Shown: piece by piece, positions 1-11,305 of the stretch
How positions within the stretch are numbered: position 1 is the first letter of the stretch
Layout of the letters: every line of letters begins with the position of its first letter
Origin: Kryptolebias marmoratus
Lineage: Eukaryota > Chordata > Actinopteri > Cyprinodontiformes > Rivulidae
Direction of reading: 5' to 3'
Assembly (NCBI RefSeq): GCF_001649575.2
Contig: NC_051435.1
Location: 5,794,953-5,858,952 of the forward strand
Length of the DNA: 64,000 nt
The notes under the pieces: generated by a model
What the model saw: the letters and a program-made list of their open reading frames with translations, nothing else
The model's database searches: none
What the model was told of the DNA's origin: nothing
Translations under genes and position numbers: made by a program

Positions 1-3000
1 ACATCAACCTAATTTCTGATGGATCCGAATTGAGAGGAGCACAACTAAAGTTGAAATCCAACATGACTTTGGTGAAGATGAAAGGACAACTGTGTAGACT
101 AAAGAAAGAAATAACATCAACCAGGTACTGTTAATAGAAAGTTAAAGAAATCAGTAAACTGTGATATTTGACTTATTAATTTATAATAAATTTTAAAATG
201 CATTGTTATTCATAATAATGATTGTAAAACAAACCTGTGCTTTGTGGGTGTTTTGAAGGTGAGTTCTATAGGGGAGGGAGCAGCAAGCAGGTGTTCATTG
301 AGGCTATCCAGTGAGAAGAGTCTCCACAAATGTAATTTGCTGAGTCTGCCAACGCTGCCACTGCTAAATGAATCAACCACCTGTAAGGTGGGGTACATCC
401 CCTTAGCTCGGACTTCACACAGTTTCTGAGGACATGACTCAAGGCCTGGAAAACAAAAACAAAACAAACAAACAAAAACCCAGAAGAAGTAGTTAATAAG
501 AACTGAATGAGTGGAGTATGTACTTATGTCAAGGTGCAAGGGTACCTTTTGTTTACCATTAGTATTTAGAATGTGGTAGCTGATATCCCAGCAGTACTGT
601 GCCTGTGTGCATATTCTGAGAGTGGATGGGAGTAGCACTGTGAAATCTGAGGCAATAGTTCCTGTTTCACAATCCAGATGAAGAGCTTAAAGGGCAAAAC
701 ATGGAAGGATTAGTTTGACATTAAGTAAACTAAATTGGCACAAACAGCACATGAAGACACAAATGTAAAGAAAGAACAACAACAAACATTTACGAAAAAG
801 ACAACCAAAGAAATTACCACTCTGATCCTCCTCAGAGTCATAAACAGGGAGTATCGGCTGCACAGAGAGGCGAAAAGAGACGGGGCAGGGGCTGTTGTTC
901 ACCAGAGGAATCTCAATTAATTGAAAGCTTCCAACTAAAATCTTTCCCACATCCAGGACTTCTTTCTCTGTCTGGGAAGAAAACAAACACTGCTTGATAA
1001 AATCTCAAGGTCAATTGATGATCTAAAACATGATTCTTGTTTTTTTTCCCATTATTTTGATGTAAACTGACATAAAACAAATCCTAGATACACCAGAATA
1101 TAACACTGCATGCACACAAAGTTCTCCCAAACACAATGACAATCCCACCTCTATGGAGCCCCTTGAACCCATCCCAGTCACTTCAAGAGTAAGATGTGAC
1201 TTGTTAGATCCATCACTCTGGATTGGCCAGAAGTTGAGGGTGGGTTTGAGTGTGTATGTTTTCTCTGCCAGAGGACTGAAGGACCACATCTGGATCTGTA
1301 ATAAAATAAATGATGTTCTTTTTTTTGCTGCAAACCCATTGCCTATATAAATGCACAGTATGTGGCACTCTTTTTGCCCTCACTGAGCTCTCATTGGGAT
1401 GCAGTTCACCAGCATCTGGCTTGACAGAGATAAGCTCCTGTTCTGCCTCCAGAATGCTCCACTGAAACCTATCAAGGAGAACAATCAGAGAAAGCCAGCT
1501 GCAGACAAGATTAATGATGCAGAGGTACGTTCAGACAACAAACAATCCACTGAAATGGCTAAACTTGAACCAGCAAGATAACAAATTGGTCAACTAACTG
1601 TACAGGCAGGGGGCTTAAGTTCCTGATGTAATGGGTGCGCTGGGTTATTGAGCCCACAGCTGTTGGGTGGAAACATAAACTGCTGCCACTTTCCAAAGAC
1701 ACACTTGGCTGTCCCACCACACTAACAACTGTTAGTTCCTAAAGAAGATGGAGACTTAAAAAAATACCAAGAACTTTATGATTTAGTTTTACTATGTCCT
1801 GTGTCCTTGTACTGAGGGATACCTTTGTGAAATGAGATGCATTGAGCTGTAACAGTAAGTTGAACCCCTCTTTTGGACTGTCCTCTGTGGGGATTGCTCT
1901 GATGGTGATGATTTGATGATCTCCTGGCTGGATCAAACCACAGCCTGGTTGTACATGCATGGATGCTACAGATGCATAGTCTGAGTTGTTGTTCAGGCAG
2001 AAGCTGAGTGGCAGATCTGCATTGTTCTGCAGGAGCACTGTCCGACAGGAAATAACACTCAAGGCTGGAAAGACCTAGCATAAAACAAAATGATACAACA
2101 TGTTCTCCATTTTAAGTTTATGAATATTTCATGTTTTTGTATAAATTTCTTATTATCACATGGTGCAGATGTTCTAGTTTATTTCTGTGTTTGTTTTTTT
2201 CTGACACAGACAATCAAAAGTGGAGTCCAGCTAAAAGTATTTTTTTTAAACATTATACTTGGATTTCAGTGCCTTTCAAAGAAAAACTTTAAATTTTGTA
2301 CTTCATTTATTTAAACTCATAAACTGCTGGTTACAAACATAAAGGTTTCAAACAGTGAATGATGTAAGTTTGTTTAAATTAAAATGTTTATGAACAGCTT
2401 TGGCCTGTGACAACTTGCAAGAGCAATGTACAGGAACTTAAACAAGTTCTAGATGTCTACAAGATGTTAAAGTTTTTGTTTTACCATTTGAGAGGGATTC
2501 AAGAAGCAGCTGGGGGTAAAATGCTCTTTTCCTGGCTGAAAGGAGTGTCCGATGACTCTGACAGTCACACAGCAGGGTGGACACAGCATATTAGAACTGT
2601 CCTGTGGCATCAACAAATGTATAGTACTATCACAACAGTCAGAAAACATCATACTTGTTGGCTCATTAAGGATGAAAGACAAACAAATAAATAATTTAAA
2701 ATATAATAACTTAAAGAAACAGAAATGTTGAAGATAGAATATATTACCTTATGATATGCAAAGCACTCAAGCTGTCCTCCATGTAGGGTATTGAGCTGTT
2801 TGGGGTTATATGTGACTTGAAATGCAGTGGATTTCAGTGGGGCTAAGTCACATGATGTAGGAGTGACAGAGAAGGAAGAATCTTGGGCTGCAGTCCACAC
2901 CAGGCTTAATCAAGAAAAAGAAAAAAATGTGTGTATATATGTATACACACACATATAGACAAAATGAAGAAAAGTGACTGATTACCTGAGTTTCTCACTG

Positions 3001-5326
3001 GCTTGGCTTCTAATGGTAACAAACTGAGTGAAAGCAGATGGAGAGCAGGAAGATGATATAATTTTGTGATTGAACAGTAGTTCACTTGGCACCATGGAAA
3101 CATGTGGAAATGGTGAAGGATGACTTGAAGTGAGACAGTCCATGTGTCCCATGATGATCTGATCAAATTCCTCCACTGGGGTGGTCGAAATGACAGCAGA
3201 ACGGTTTGGGTTTTGATTTGTCTAATAGAAAATGATAGAAAAAGAGAGTTAATATTAAATTATAATCTGCACCTTTTCCTACAGAAATATGGTGTTAGTA
3301 ACTGAATCTTTTTTTTCTAAAAGATATTCAACTAAAATTACCTCCTCCTTAGATGAGTGCGCCCTCTGCTGGTTCAGATGTGTATTTTGATCTTGCTGTG
3401 AGGCAGAATCTAGAGAGTTCTGTCTGTGGTAATAGTGATGCTTATACAAAACCAAGTGCTCAGGTTTCAGTATTTCTGGTTGCTGTGACTCTGAATGACA
3501 GGTACCAATCAAATCCAGAAACAATGGATCCTGAAAGAATGATACAGAAAGATGTAAGGCAGTTTTATTTATGTTTGCCTGCATCTTGTTTGTTTGCATT
3601 GCTCCTTCCTTACCCTGTGCAGTATGAGACATGCCACTCTTCTGTAGTGTGCCATAGGATGTGTGGGTTTATAAACTGCCTTCAGTTTGATACGGCTATG
3701 TGGGAGCAGAGTGCCACTTGCTGGCTGAATACTAAATACACTGTTCTCACAGTCAATATCCCATTGGTAGATAGCCTGAGCTGGGGAAGAATTAAGCAGC
3801 TCCACTGTCTGAACTACTGATTGTCCTTCTTTACCACATCCAAAGTCCAAAACACAGGGGGACAAGGAAACTCTGGGACCTAGAGGAAATATGCAATCTT
3901 TTTTATTCAAGGGCATCTAACTTTTAGTTGTAGATTCTTTCAAATTGCTCATATGAGGAATATTAGTGAAGCATACTCTTATTTGTATTTATGAGAAGAC
4001 AAAGGATGGCATTTCTTACCTATACATTTTCCTGTGAGTTTGAGCTGAGTTTCACTGGGTGCCCCAGCATATTTAAGAGACAAGTACTCAACAGAGATAG
4101 TGTCCACCACAGCAGGAGAATAAGTGACCATACCTTGGAGTGATCCACCAGGAGCCACCTCAGCGCTGGTGATATCACAGCTAAACTCAGGTTTAAGCAT
4201 GGTTACGGCACCGGACAGTCGTGACAAAGAAAAACACACATTTACCTGACAGAGTGGAGCAATAAGAAGAACGTGAGAGAACCCATTCAAGCCTGTATGT
4301 TCTGGTCTGTGTGTGTGCATGTATACATACTACTCACAGGAGAGGGGTTAAAAATGTTGAAGTGTTTACGTAAACTCTGGCCAACTGCCACAGACCCAAA
4401 GTGCAACTCTGGGTGCGTACGGCCTTCTTCCTCTTTGCTGGTGGGAATTTGTAACTGAAGATAGGGGTACTTAGCTAAAAAAAAGAAACAAATAAAGATA
4501 ACGTAAGAGATTTCGATGGCAGAAAATGGGTTTTCATTTGCGTTCATAGTGTTTTTTGAAGTTCATAATCCTTTTCTGTGCAGTTTGAATACATTTACTT
4601 TAAATGTGCAAATGGTTAGCTGGATACAGTCAGACAAGAGAAGAGAATAAAATTTGATGCTGTACATAGAGAACCAATAAATCAGCTTTTATTAGGTGCA
4701 GTAGAATTAAGTAGATTGTCATGTCCACCAGTAAGTGAAGTTAAACATCTCCCCATAAAATTAAACTAATGAATGTATAAATTGTTTTAATAATTATTAA
4801 CATTTTTCTATCTACCTCAAGTGTTAGTGTCATAACAGATACTGTGGCTCAAATCTTTCCTTCTAATATTCATATCCAATCTCAGCTGTACCTAGTCCCA
4901 GTAGAAGTACAGTGCAGCAGTTATCAGCTTTGCCCCCTTCTCCAAATCTGCAGTATGCCTGCTGCTGGTACATCCGTGCCCCCTGTGGCTGAAAGACCAC
5001 CGTGATGCAACACGCCTGACCGGGTTTCAGCAGGCCTTGTTCTGGCTTCAGCTGAAACTGTGCTGCACAGTCCCATTCAAAAAATGTCTGGAGCTTACTG
5101 TGAGAGGAACATGTAGGAAACAGAACAAATGAGAAACGTTAGGATGAAATCAATTTTAGCTTAAGATGGGGAATACAAACATAAACTAAGCACACTCTGA
5201 GGTACCTGACATTTTTTAGCAGGAAATTAGTTTGTGAGGAGTGTTGAACAGCGCAGAGTGGGAGCCTCACACAGTCAGGAACCTCCAGCTTAGGACAGGA
5301 AACAATGGCACGCAGGCATACTTTAA
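1..5326 (-). CDS. cfap65: cfap65 (ccdc108), partial: 5' half, cut by window edge
   Basis: Cilia- and flagella-associated protein 65, a large axonemal protein with MSP/Ig-like repeats, needed for motile cilia and sperm flagella (family knowledge). Exons in transcript order (minus strand): 5206-5326, 4892-5097, 4338-4474, 4020-4245, 3614-3879, 3342-3530, 2986-3221, 2748-2904, 2485-2601, 1823-2074, 1599-1738, 1384-1468, 1149-1295, 818-971, 557-685, 235-445, 1-98 (continues outside). All junctions are GT-AG and in phase, about 957 codons. Diagnostic peptides: FGSVAVGQ (4338 exon), FLDLIGTCHSES (3342), GHSFQPGKEHF (2485), WSFSPLAEKTYTL (1149), LHLWRLFSLDSLN (235), LDFNFSCAPL (exon at 1). Human CFAP65 is about 1900 residues, so roughly half is here. 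No disruptions were seen in these 17 exons. The start codon is unresolved (see 5426-5508). The gene identity is firm; exon edges are by-eye calls. Confidence 0.93.
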
Positions 5327-5425
5327 CTTGAATATAACGAAATAAAGTTTTACAAGAGTTTGAAATAAAAAAATAAAACTTTATTATAAAGAAGTATATA
5401 AGTAATTTTGTTGGCTGGTCTTTAC

Positions 5426-5508
5426 TTTGACATCCTTCACTGAGGTGGAGAGCTGCCGTGGATCTACGTGGTCCAAAGAGTCCATACACCGGTCCTCAGC
5501 TAACATGA
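5426..5508 (-). other. cfap65: cfap65 most 5' coding exon candidate, with frame conflict
   Basis: The exon has a good acceptor (pyrimidine tract then CAG before 5508) and a GTAAAG donor after 5426. An ATG at 5504-5506 opens the frame MLAEDRCMDSLDHVD, whose start resembles the human segment ending in YMDQL. That frame leaves the exon in phase 0, while the next exon (5206-5326) must be entered in phase 1. The phase-1 frame of the same exon reads AALHLSEGCQ and joins to IKVCLRA, which matches the family pattern ..EG...V.LRA, but it has a TGA upstream and no ATG. Two frames that each look homologous suggest a frameshifting indel inside the exon, a sequence error, or an unrecognised splice form. 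Confidence 0.5.
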
Positions 5509-5559
5509 CTGCAGAAAAAAATAAAACCTGTTTAATCATCATTTAACAAAAAGACTCAT

Positions 5560-6625
5560 CCCAGTCAGCCAGGGGACTTCAGGCCACTTCCTCTGACATC
5601 CCACATTATGAAAACCTTTGAACGAGTGATCTTCCATCTCATATGACCTCATGTTTACCACACCTCACCCAGCATCCACAGCAGTTTAATTACAAGGCAA
5701 AGGTGGGAGTGGAGGATACCATCCTCCATCTGCTGCTCGAGGTGTACTCTCATCTGGGCAAAGGGAGTAGTGCTGTGAGAATGATGTTCTTTGAGTTCTC
5801 CAGCGTCTTTAACACCCTCCAACCACACCTCATGAGAGACAAGCTGACTGAGATGGGGGTGGACCTACACCTGGTCAGATGGATTCCAGACTACATCACA
5901 GAGAGACCACAATACTTTAGACTGAACAGATGTGGAGCACCACAAGGGACTATGTTCTCTCCTGCCTTTATGGTTGATGTGGAGTTGGTCAGGACCTACT
6001 AATATCTAGGTCTGCAGCTGGATGACAAACTGGACTTATCTGTGCACATAGAGACACTCAACAGGAAGGGACAGAGGTGCCTGGGAACCTTTAAGAATCT
6101 GCAATAAACTTTTGCGGATGTTTTGTCAGTCTTTGGTGGCTCGTGTCCTCTTCTATGCTGTAGTGTTCTGGCAGGGAAGCGGCAAGAAGAGACACATTAT
6201 AAGACTGGACAGTGAGGAGGGCTGGTTCTGCTGTGGGCACAAAGCTGGACTTAGTAGGGACAGTAGATGAGAGGAGGACCCTGGAGAAGCTGCTGGCCAA
6301 ACTGGACAACATCCCAAATCCTCTACATCATCAGGCAGAAGAGGTATTCAGAGTCAGACTCTCTTCACTACCATGATCAATAAAAACATTTGTGCCCCAC
6401 CCTCCCCCTCATTCATATGGTTGTTAAAAAAACTCCTTCTTAGCTAGAACAAGTCTACGACATCAAAACAGTCAGGATAAATTAAATTTAGTGAGCTTTA
6501 TTTAAACGAGTTTAATTGACATTCAACTAAGTATTTAGCTTATTGTGTTTAATATCATAATGCAACTGAACCTTTGATTTTTTCTTTCGTAACAGTTAAA
6601 ATATCTATCTATCTATCTATCTGAA
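5560..6625 (+). mobile_element. Degenerate non-LTR retrotransposon (Rex1/CR1-group) fragment
   Basis: Plus-strand translation gives reverse-transcriptase pieces typical of fish LINEs: VGVEDTILHLL, SSVFNTLQPHLMRDKL, then CGAPQGTMFSPAFM (the APQG motif). This is followed after an internal deletion by YLGLQLDDKLD and the C-terminal ERRTLEKLLAKLDN. The catalytic FADD block is missing and stop codons interrupt the frame, so it is dead. The 3' end runs into an (ATCT)n tract at 6603-6622, as is usual for this group. It lies antisense inside the first intron of cfap65, where the conserved N-terminal coding exons would be expected. Confidence 0.8.
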
Positions 6626-6851
6626 AAACATAAAATCAAAAGAGGCTTCTGCCGCAAGTTTTCTATGCCAAATATGTGTACTTTTGTTTAAAAAAACATT
6701 CAGCTTTACTACGTCTAAGGAGCTAGCCGTTAGGCTAAGCTAAAATCATGTTTTTAGCATAACGTGTTTTAACAGCTCGCTCATAAACTAAACGAGTAAA
6801 CAAAACGTCAAACAAACAAACATGAAAACTAAAATAAACATTCAATCTTAC

Positions 6852-6950
6852 CTTCAGCGACAAACAATTAACACTTCCGCCAGTGGCGTTTATTTTGTCG
6901 AAGTTAAAAAAACAAAAAGCATCGCTGAGACTAAACAAGTGAGTGAAGTT
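6852..6950 (-). other. cfap65: Probable cfap65 non-coding first exon (5' UTR)
   Basis: A strong donor (GCTGAAG followed by gtaagatt) lies at 6852/6851 on the minus strand, just downstream of two X-box-like motifs. The stretch contains no ATG frame that stays open to the donor, so it would be untranslated. It would splice to the acceptor before 5508, over a LINE fragment. The upstream end (transcription start) is only estimated from the X-box position. A forkhead-type motif GTAAACAAA lies in the first intron at 6796-6804. Confidence 0.5.
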
Positions 6951-6962
6951 AGTCAGCTAGAC

Positions 6963-7004
6963 GTTCCCATGGCAACAAGTCACTGTTTGGGTCGCCGTAG
7001 AAAC
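6963..7004. promoter_or_regulatory. Pair of RFX X-box-like sites at the cfap65 promoter
   Basis: GTTCCCATGGCAAC (6963-6976) and GTCGCCGTAGAAAC (6991-7004) each match the RFX X-box consensus GTNRCC-N0-3-RGYAAC with one mismatch, 14 bp apart. RFX factors with FOXJ1 drive ciliary genes (established), so the position just upstream of the presumed cfap65 first exon fits. Binding is inferred, not shown. Confidence 0.6.
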
Positions 7005-7836
7005 TACAGCAACCGGTGAGGGACAACTGAAAACAGACTTGGACCAAAATTTTGTTTTTATTACAACATACACACAAAACTAATTCGACATTTTAAATAA
7101 ATAAATAAAACAAAAACTTACTCAATGCTCAGTCACAAATTTTTCTTTTTCAAGCTACTCATCTCTCCTGAACGGTCACACTTTTACAGAAATATATTAG
7201 ATGATATAGTATGTCTAATTACAATGAACGACATTGTAAAATATTAATGTTGCTACTGTACTATGCAGACATTTATTTGAATTTATGAGTTAAATAATAT
7301 GCAGTTTTAATAAAACAATAAAGCAAAACATAAAACAATTTTCAACTAAACTTGTTTTTCAAATAAAAGTGTAACTACTATAACATGAGTGCAGTTTTTG
7401 TCACATTACTTTGCTGTTGATGGCTTTAAAACCTTTAGAGATTGAATGTATTTTCCAAAGCAAAATAAATGAAACCATTTTTATTATTTCTTAAATATGC
7501 TGTCATCACTGCATTATTACAAAGGTTAATTTTTATCTATTTAAAAAGTCCAATAAGAATAAATAAATTAATATAGTTTAAGTGCATATACATTAATCCA
7601 TTTGCTTTACCTGTTTTATCCTGTAAAGAGTAGCAGGAGACTGTGACTCATCCCAGCTGCCACTGAGCTGAGAGGTATGGAGAAACAAATAAAATACTCC
7701 CATTTAAATCTACAGCTAAAAGGAAGCACCAAAAAACCTACATGGTCGTCTTTGAACTGTAAGGGGAGAGTGAAACACAAAGTACTGACAAAAAAAATCC
7801 AGCTGGAGCTAATAAACATAACAACATACAATAAGA
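7005..7836. other. Intergenic, cfap65 to mnx2
   Basis: AT-rich sequence with no coding signal on either strand. An AATAAA on the minus strand (plus-strand TTTATT near 7478-7483) could be the mnx2 polyadenylation signal, giving a 3' UTR of about 590 nt. This is a weak call because several similar AT-rich hexamers lie nearby. Confidence 0.4.
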
Positions 7837-8020
7837 TGATGTAGATTCTCAGTCATCCAGGACATGGAAAATAAAAAAAAGGTTAAAAACAAAAACAACT
7901 GGACATCTATTCTGTAGTGAAGACGTTTTGCTTCTCATCTGAGGAACTTTCTCAATTCAAAAAAAGATTAAAGTAGAATAAAATAGAAGTCCAGTTGTTT
8001 TTGTTTTTAACCTTTTCTTT
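7837..8020. mobile_element. Short foldback repeat with 14-bp target duplication, in mnx2 3' UTR
   Basis: The 184-bp insert starts TGATGTAGATTCTCAGTCATCC. Its inner arms are inverted: ggttaaaaacaaaaacaact (7880 region) against agttgtttttgtttttaacc (7993 region). The insert is flanked by the direct repeat aacatacaataaga at 7823-7836 and 8021-8034, as expected of a target-site duplication. A shortened relative lies at 37520-37630. Related sequences are common in fish genomes (recognition from memory). It has no coding capacity. Confidence 0.75.
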
Positions 8021-8051
8021 AACATACAATAAGAGCACATTACAGTTAAAA

Positions 8052-9933
8052 CTATGGGAAAACCCCTCTGCTTTTTCTCAAAGCACCCTCTCTAATCTCC
8101 TCCTCTGAGTAACAGTTTCCATTTCCACCAGCTTCATGCCCCGTGAAGCTGAAAGAATCTAAGGAGGCTTCCCTCAGCTCTTTGATTTTTCCTTTTTCAT
8201 TCTCATCCTCCCCTTCTCCATCCTCTTCATCTTCCAGGCTCGAGCTGAGAGAGCTGTCGTGATGTTTGACTCTCTGTATATCCGCCTTGTCCTGAGTCAG
8301 AGAGGCTGCTGTTCCTTGTTCCTTGGATTTACGACTTCTCTTCAACTTCATGCGTCTGTTCTGAAACCAGATCTTAACCTGAAAATGACACAAGTGAAAA
8401 AAGATTACAATTATTAATGGGTCCATGTCCACTTTGGGGGCTCGTCTGTTGTGTTATACAGACAGTATATCTTTTTTGTTTGTTAGACTTCAAACATGGA
8501 GGTTATTTAAAACTTAAAAACAGGAAAATTAAATAATTTACTTATTCGTGAAGGTACATTAAAACAAATCAATAAATCAAAAGTAACCAAAATTAGTGAG
8601 CTGCCAACCAATGTATGCATTTGTTTATGTGGAAGTGACTGAAAATGGATCAGTGGTGACGTCCAGAGGCATCTGGGATGGAGAAGTCAGACAAGTCTGA
8701 TGTACTTCTACATATTAACACTCAAATTTGTTGAATTAAGTAAAGACAGTGCTTTGTTTACACTGAGTGAGTCCAGTTTTATTTTAATACCACATTTACG
8801 GTTACAATAATGTGCCAAATGTGTTTCAGTACATTCGGACCTGAGTCTCTGTCAGCATGAGTGAGGTGGCCACCTCGAAGCGTTTAGGCCTGGACAGGTA
8901 CTTGTTGAGCTTGAACTGGTTTTCCAGTTCCAGCAGCTGCTGACTGGTGAAAGCTGTCCTCGGTCTCCGACACTTCCCCAGCAGGGCTGCCTGACCTGCA
9001 GCTGAGAGGAAGAAACAGACATTACTCCATTGAAACACTCATGAATCAACTGATGTGGACTAAATGAGAGAAGAAAAAAGACAAGACAAGGACAAAGTCC
9101 TAAATGTTTGTTAAAAAAGCCAAACTGATAATTTATTGTCAGTAAAGTTTATTGTCATAAGATGAAAAGAAAAAAAAAAATAAAACGTAACACGTCTATT
9201 ACCTAAATGAAAACCTTGCAAACATCACCAAGAAGACTGATTTATAGATCCTTTTTTGGGTGCACAATAAATGTTGACTACATTTTGTTTGGATAAATAA
9301 GAGTCCTTTAAAAGACAGCATCTCACAGTCATGGTGCTGCAAACCCAGTGCCAACTCTAAATTTACATTTACTGCAGCCAATAAACAAAATAAAATAAAT
9401 GAAAGGAGAAAAAGTGAAGCAGATGTTTCACTCAGTCACAAGTGAAACTAAAAAAGCTTTACACATCACTCACCACCATACTCTCCGAGTCTGGGGATCA
9501 CCATGGCCGTCCTGATCCACGGCTCCAGGGGGAGCGTTGTGGCCCCCTGCATCTGCTCCGGAACCGGGTGGAGCAGCTGCGTGAAGCCGGGGTACATCAA
9601 GGCAGGGTGCTGGCCTCCGAGGGCCGCCAGTGGGTACACGGACCCGGACCCTGCAGGGTGCGTCCCAATCAGACCTGCTTGATGCAGAGCACTCAGTCCT
9701 GACGGGGACAGGTTGAAAACATGGGGGTTGGACAGGCCCCCTGGCTGGATTGAGGAAGAGTACGTGTGTGGGGCGGGAGACTCTGAGGCGCAGGGTGACG
9801 CTGGACTTCCATCCGGACTCCTGCTGTAAAACAGTCCCGGGGACGCGCGCTCTCTGTCGGTCATCTGTGCCGCGTCATGCGCCAGGAGCGCGTCGATGCG
9901 AAAGTTATTAGATTTCTCCATGGAGACAGTCAT
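8052..9933 (-). CDS. mnx2: mnx2-type homeobox transcription factor (MNX/HB9/MNR2 family)
   Basis: Exons in order: 9474-9933, 8841-8995, 8052-8378; in phase, 313 codons plus TAG. The N-terminus [14 protein letters not shown] is the MNX signature. The likely start is either the ATG at 9933 (MTVSMEKS) or the conserved one at 9921. The homeodomain is at about residues 162-221 ([49 protein letters not shown]) and is split by an intron after TETQ, as in the family. The C-terminus is acidic ([16 protein letters not shown]). MNX factors specify motor neurons and endodermal/pancreatic cells and act in the nucleus (family knowledge). Position 56 of the homeodomain is Leu (TTG, 8343-8345) where MNX proteins normally have Trp. 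The second exon could also start at 9001 (6 nt more). Mnx2 rather than mnx1 is inferred from divergence outside the homeodomain and from neighbours unlike the mnx1 locus; mnx2a versus mnx2b cannot be told. Confidence 0.92.
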
Positions 9934-10366
9934 TCTGCCCCAAGCTCAAATTTACCTGCTTAAAAAAATTACCTTTTATTTAATTAAAACAAAACTAATA
10001 TAATAACACTTTTCAACTACTATTGGCTTCTAATTCTTGATAAAAAAAAACGGCACAGGCTCTTGAACTTAACGCAAACTAACTGTTCAATTGCCATTCG
10101 TCCTTCCTCGTGGAAGAAAGTTCCTCTTTCTAACTACTTCCCCTTCAGCCTCGTGCGTAAAAACATCTTTGCCCACCCCTGCGGTGAAAGAAAAAAATGA
10201 CTGACAGACAATAGTGCAATAAAATCTGCTTCCCTGTGATTGGTTAGTCCTGCAGCAAAGGGTAAGTCACTTAAAGTCTCTTGTGTTAACAGACTGGCTT
10301 CACTTTATTTCTGCCCACCGGAGCGACAATAATGGCTGTGCGCGCCCCCGTTAGTCCGCTGTGTTA
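9934..10366 (-). promoter_or_regulatory. mnx2 5' UTR and promoter region
   Basis: The first exon (9480-9950) is CpG-rich against an AT-rich background, a common feature of developmental-gene promoters. An inverted CCAAT box (plus-strand TGATTGGTT, 10238-10246) sits about 300 bp before the ATG. No TATA box was seen, and the transcription start cannot be placed. Confidence 0.45.
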
Positions 10367-11305
10367 GCAAGATATCTCACGAATCACTGGACAGATTTTA
10401 ATAAAACTCACAGAATGTAATCACTGGATGGACATCTACACGCGATTAACTTTTGGAGTCAATACGATTCAAGATGGCCGTCACAGCTAACCAACTTGTC
10501 AAACACAAAAATGGCTATAACTCGGTCAATTTTACACATACTGCACTCATATTTGGTGTGGTAGTAACTGAGAGTACTTCACATCACAGTCACCGAGCAC
10601 TAACTGATTATGCCAGATCCGTTTTTAAAACTTTGCCATTAACTCCTGTAGTCAACTGTGTTTGTCTGTTAGCAAAATATTTCATTGTCCACTGGATGGA
10701 TTTTAGAAAAACTTTCAGAAAGTAATCATTGGGTGTTCACCTACAGACAATCAACTTTTGAAGTCAACCCAAATAAAGATGGTCGCCACAGCCAGTTGAG
10801 TTTAGGAAACACATAAGTGACTACAACCCAGCCAGTTTTACAGATTCTGAGCTAACATTAGATGTGGTGATTGCTGGGCATCATCCTGAACACTACTCTG
10901 AGCGCTACACACTGTGCAATATTTTAATCTAAAACTTGTGTTTTAATTTATGCCATCAAGCTTGTTCATTTGTTAGCAACATATTTAAAAAAAACAACTG
11001 GACTAATTTCAATGCAACTCTCAGCAAATAATCATTGGATGTACATCTACAACTGCTTACCTTTCAGAGTCAACTCAATTCAAAATGGCCACCACATCTA
11101 ATCAACCTTAGCAAACACAAACAATGCTAAACCTCAGTCAGTTTTACAGGTAATGAACTGAAAATCAGTTCGGTAGTAGCTGAGAGTCATTCACAACACA
11201 TATTTAGAGCATCAACCCATCTCATAAGATGTGGCTGTGGTTGCCATCTTGAATTAAAACTGAAATTGGATGGGCAATATGCATTCCTTTAATGAATGCT
11301 AGGCT
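10367..11305 (+). repeat. Three tandem copies of a ~305-bp dispersed repeat
   Basis: Copies begin at the phrase gttagca / gcaa.atat near 10367, 10672 and 10975, with a period of about 303-305 bp. Each contains variants of CTGGATGGA, aatcattgg, catctaca, then gtcaa(c)ccaattcaa-atggccgccaca and tgactctcagctac (as its complement). Copies differ by roughly a quarter of positions by eye, so the duplication is old. The tail gcaatatgcattcctttaat (11273-11292) matches, inverted, the edge of the copy at 13598. Confidence 0.75.

Noticed and set aside
2407..2694. Plus-strand 95-codon frame
   Set aside because: Antisense to cfap65 exon 2485-2601, which encodes the conserved GHSFQPGKEHF segment.
3353..3820. 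155-codon open frame on the plus strand
   Set aside because: It is antisense to two cfap65 exons (3342-3530, 3614-3879) with clear family peptides and matching splice phases on the other strand.
9442..9702. Plus-strand open frame in GC-rich DNA
   Set aside because: Shadow of mnx2 exon 1, whose minus-strand frame carries the MNX N-terminal signature.
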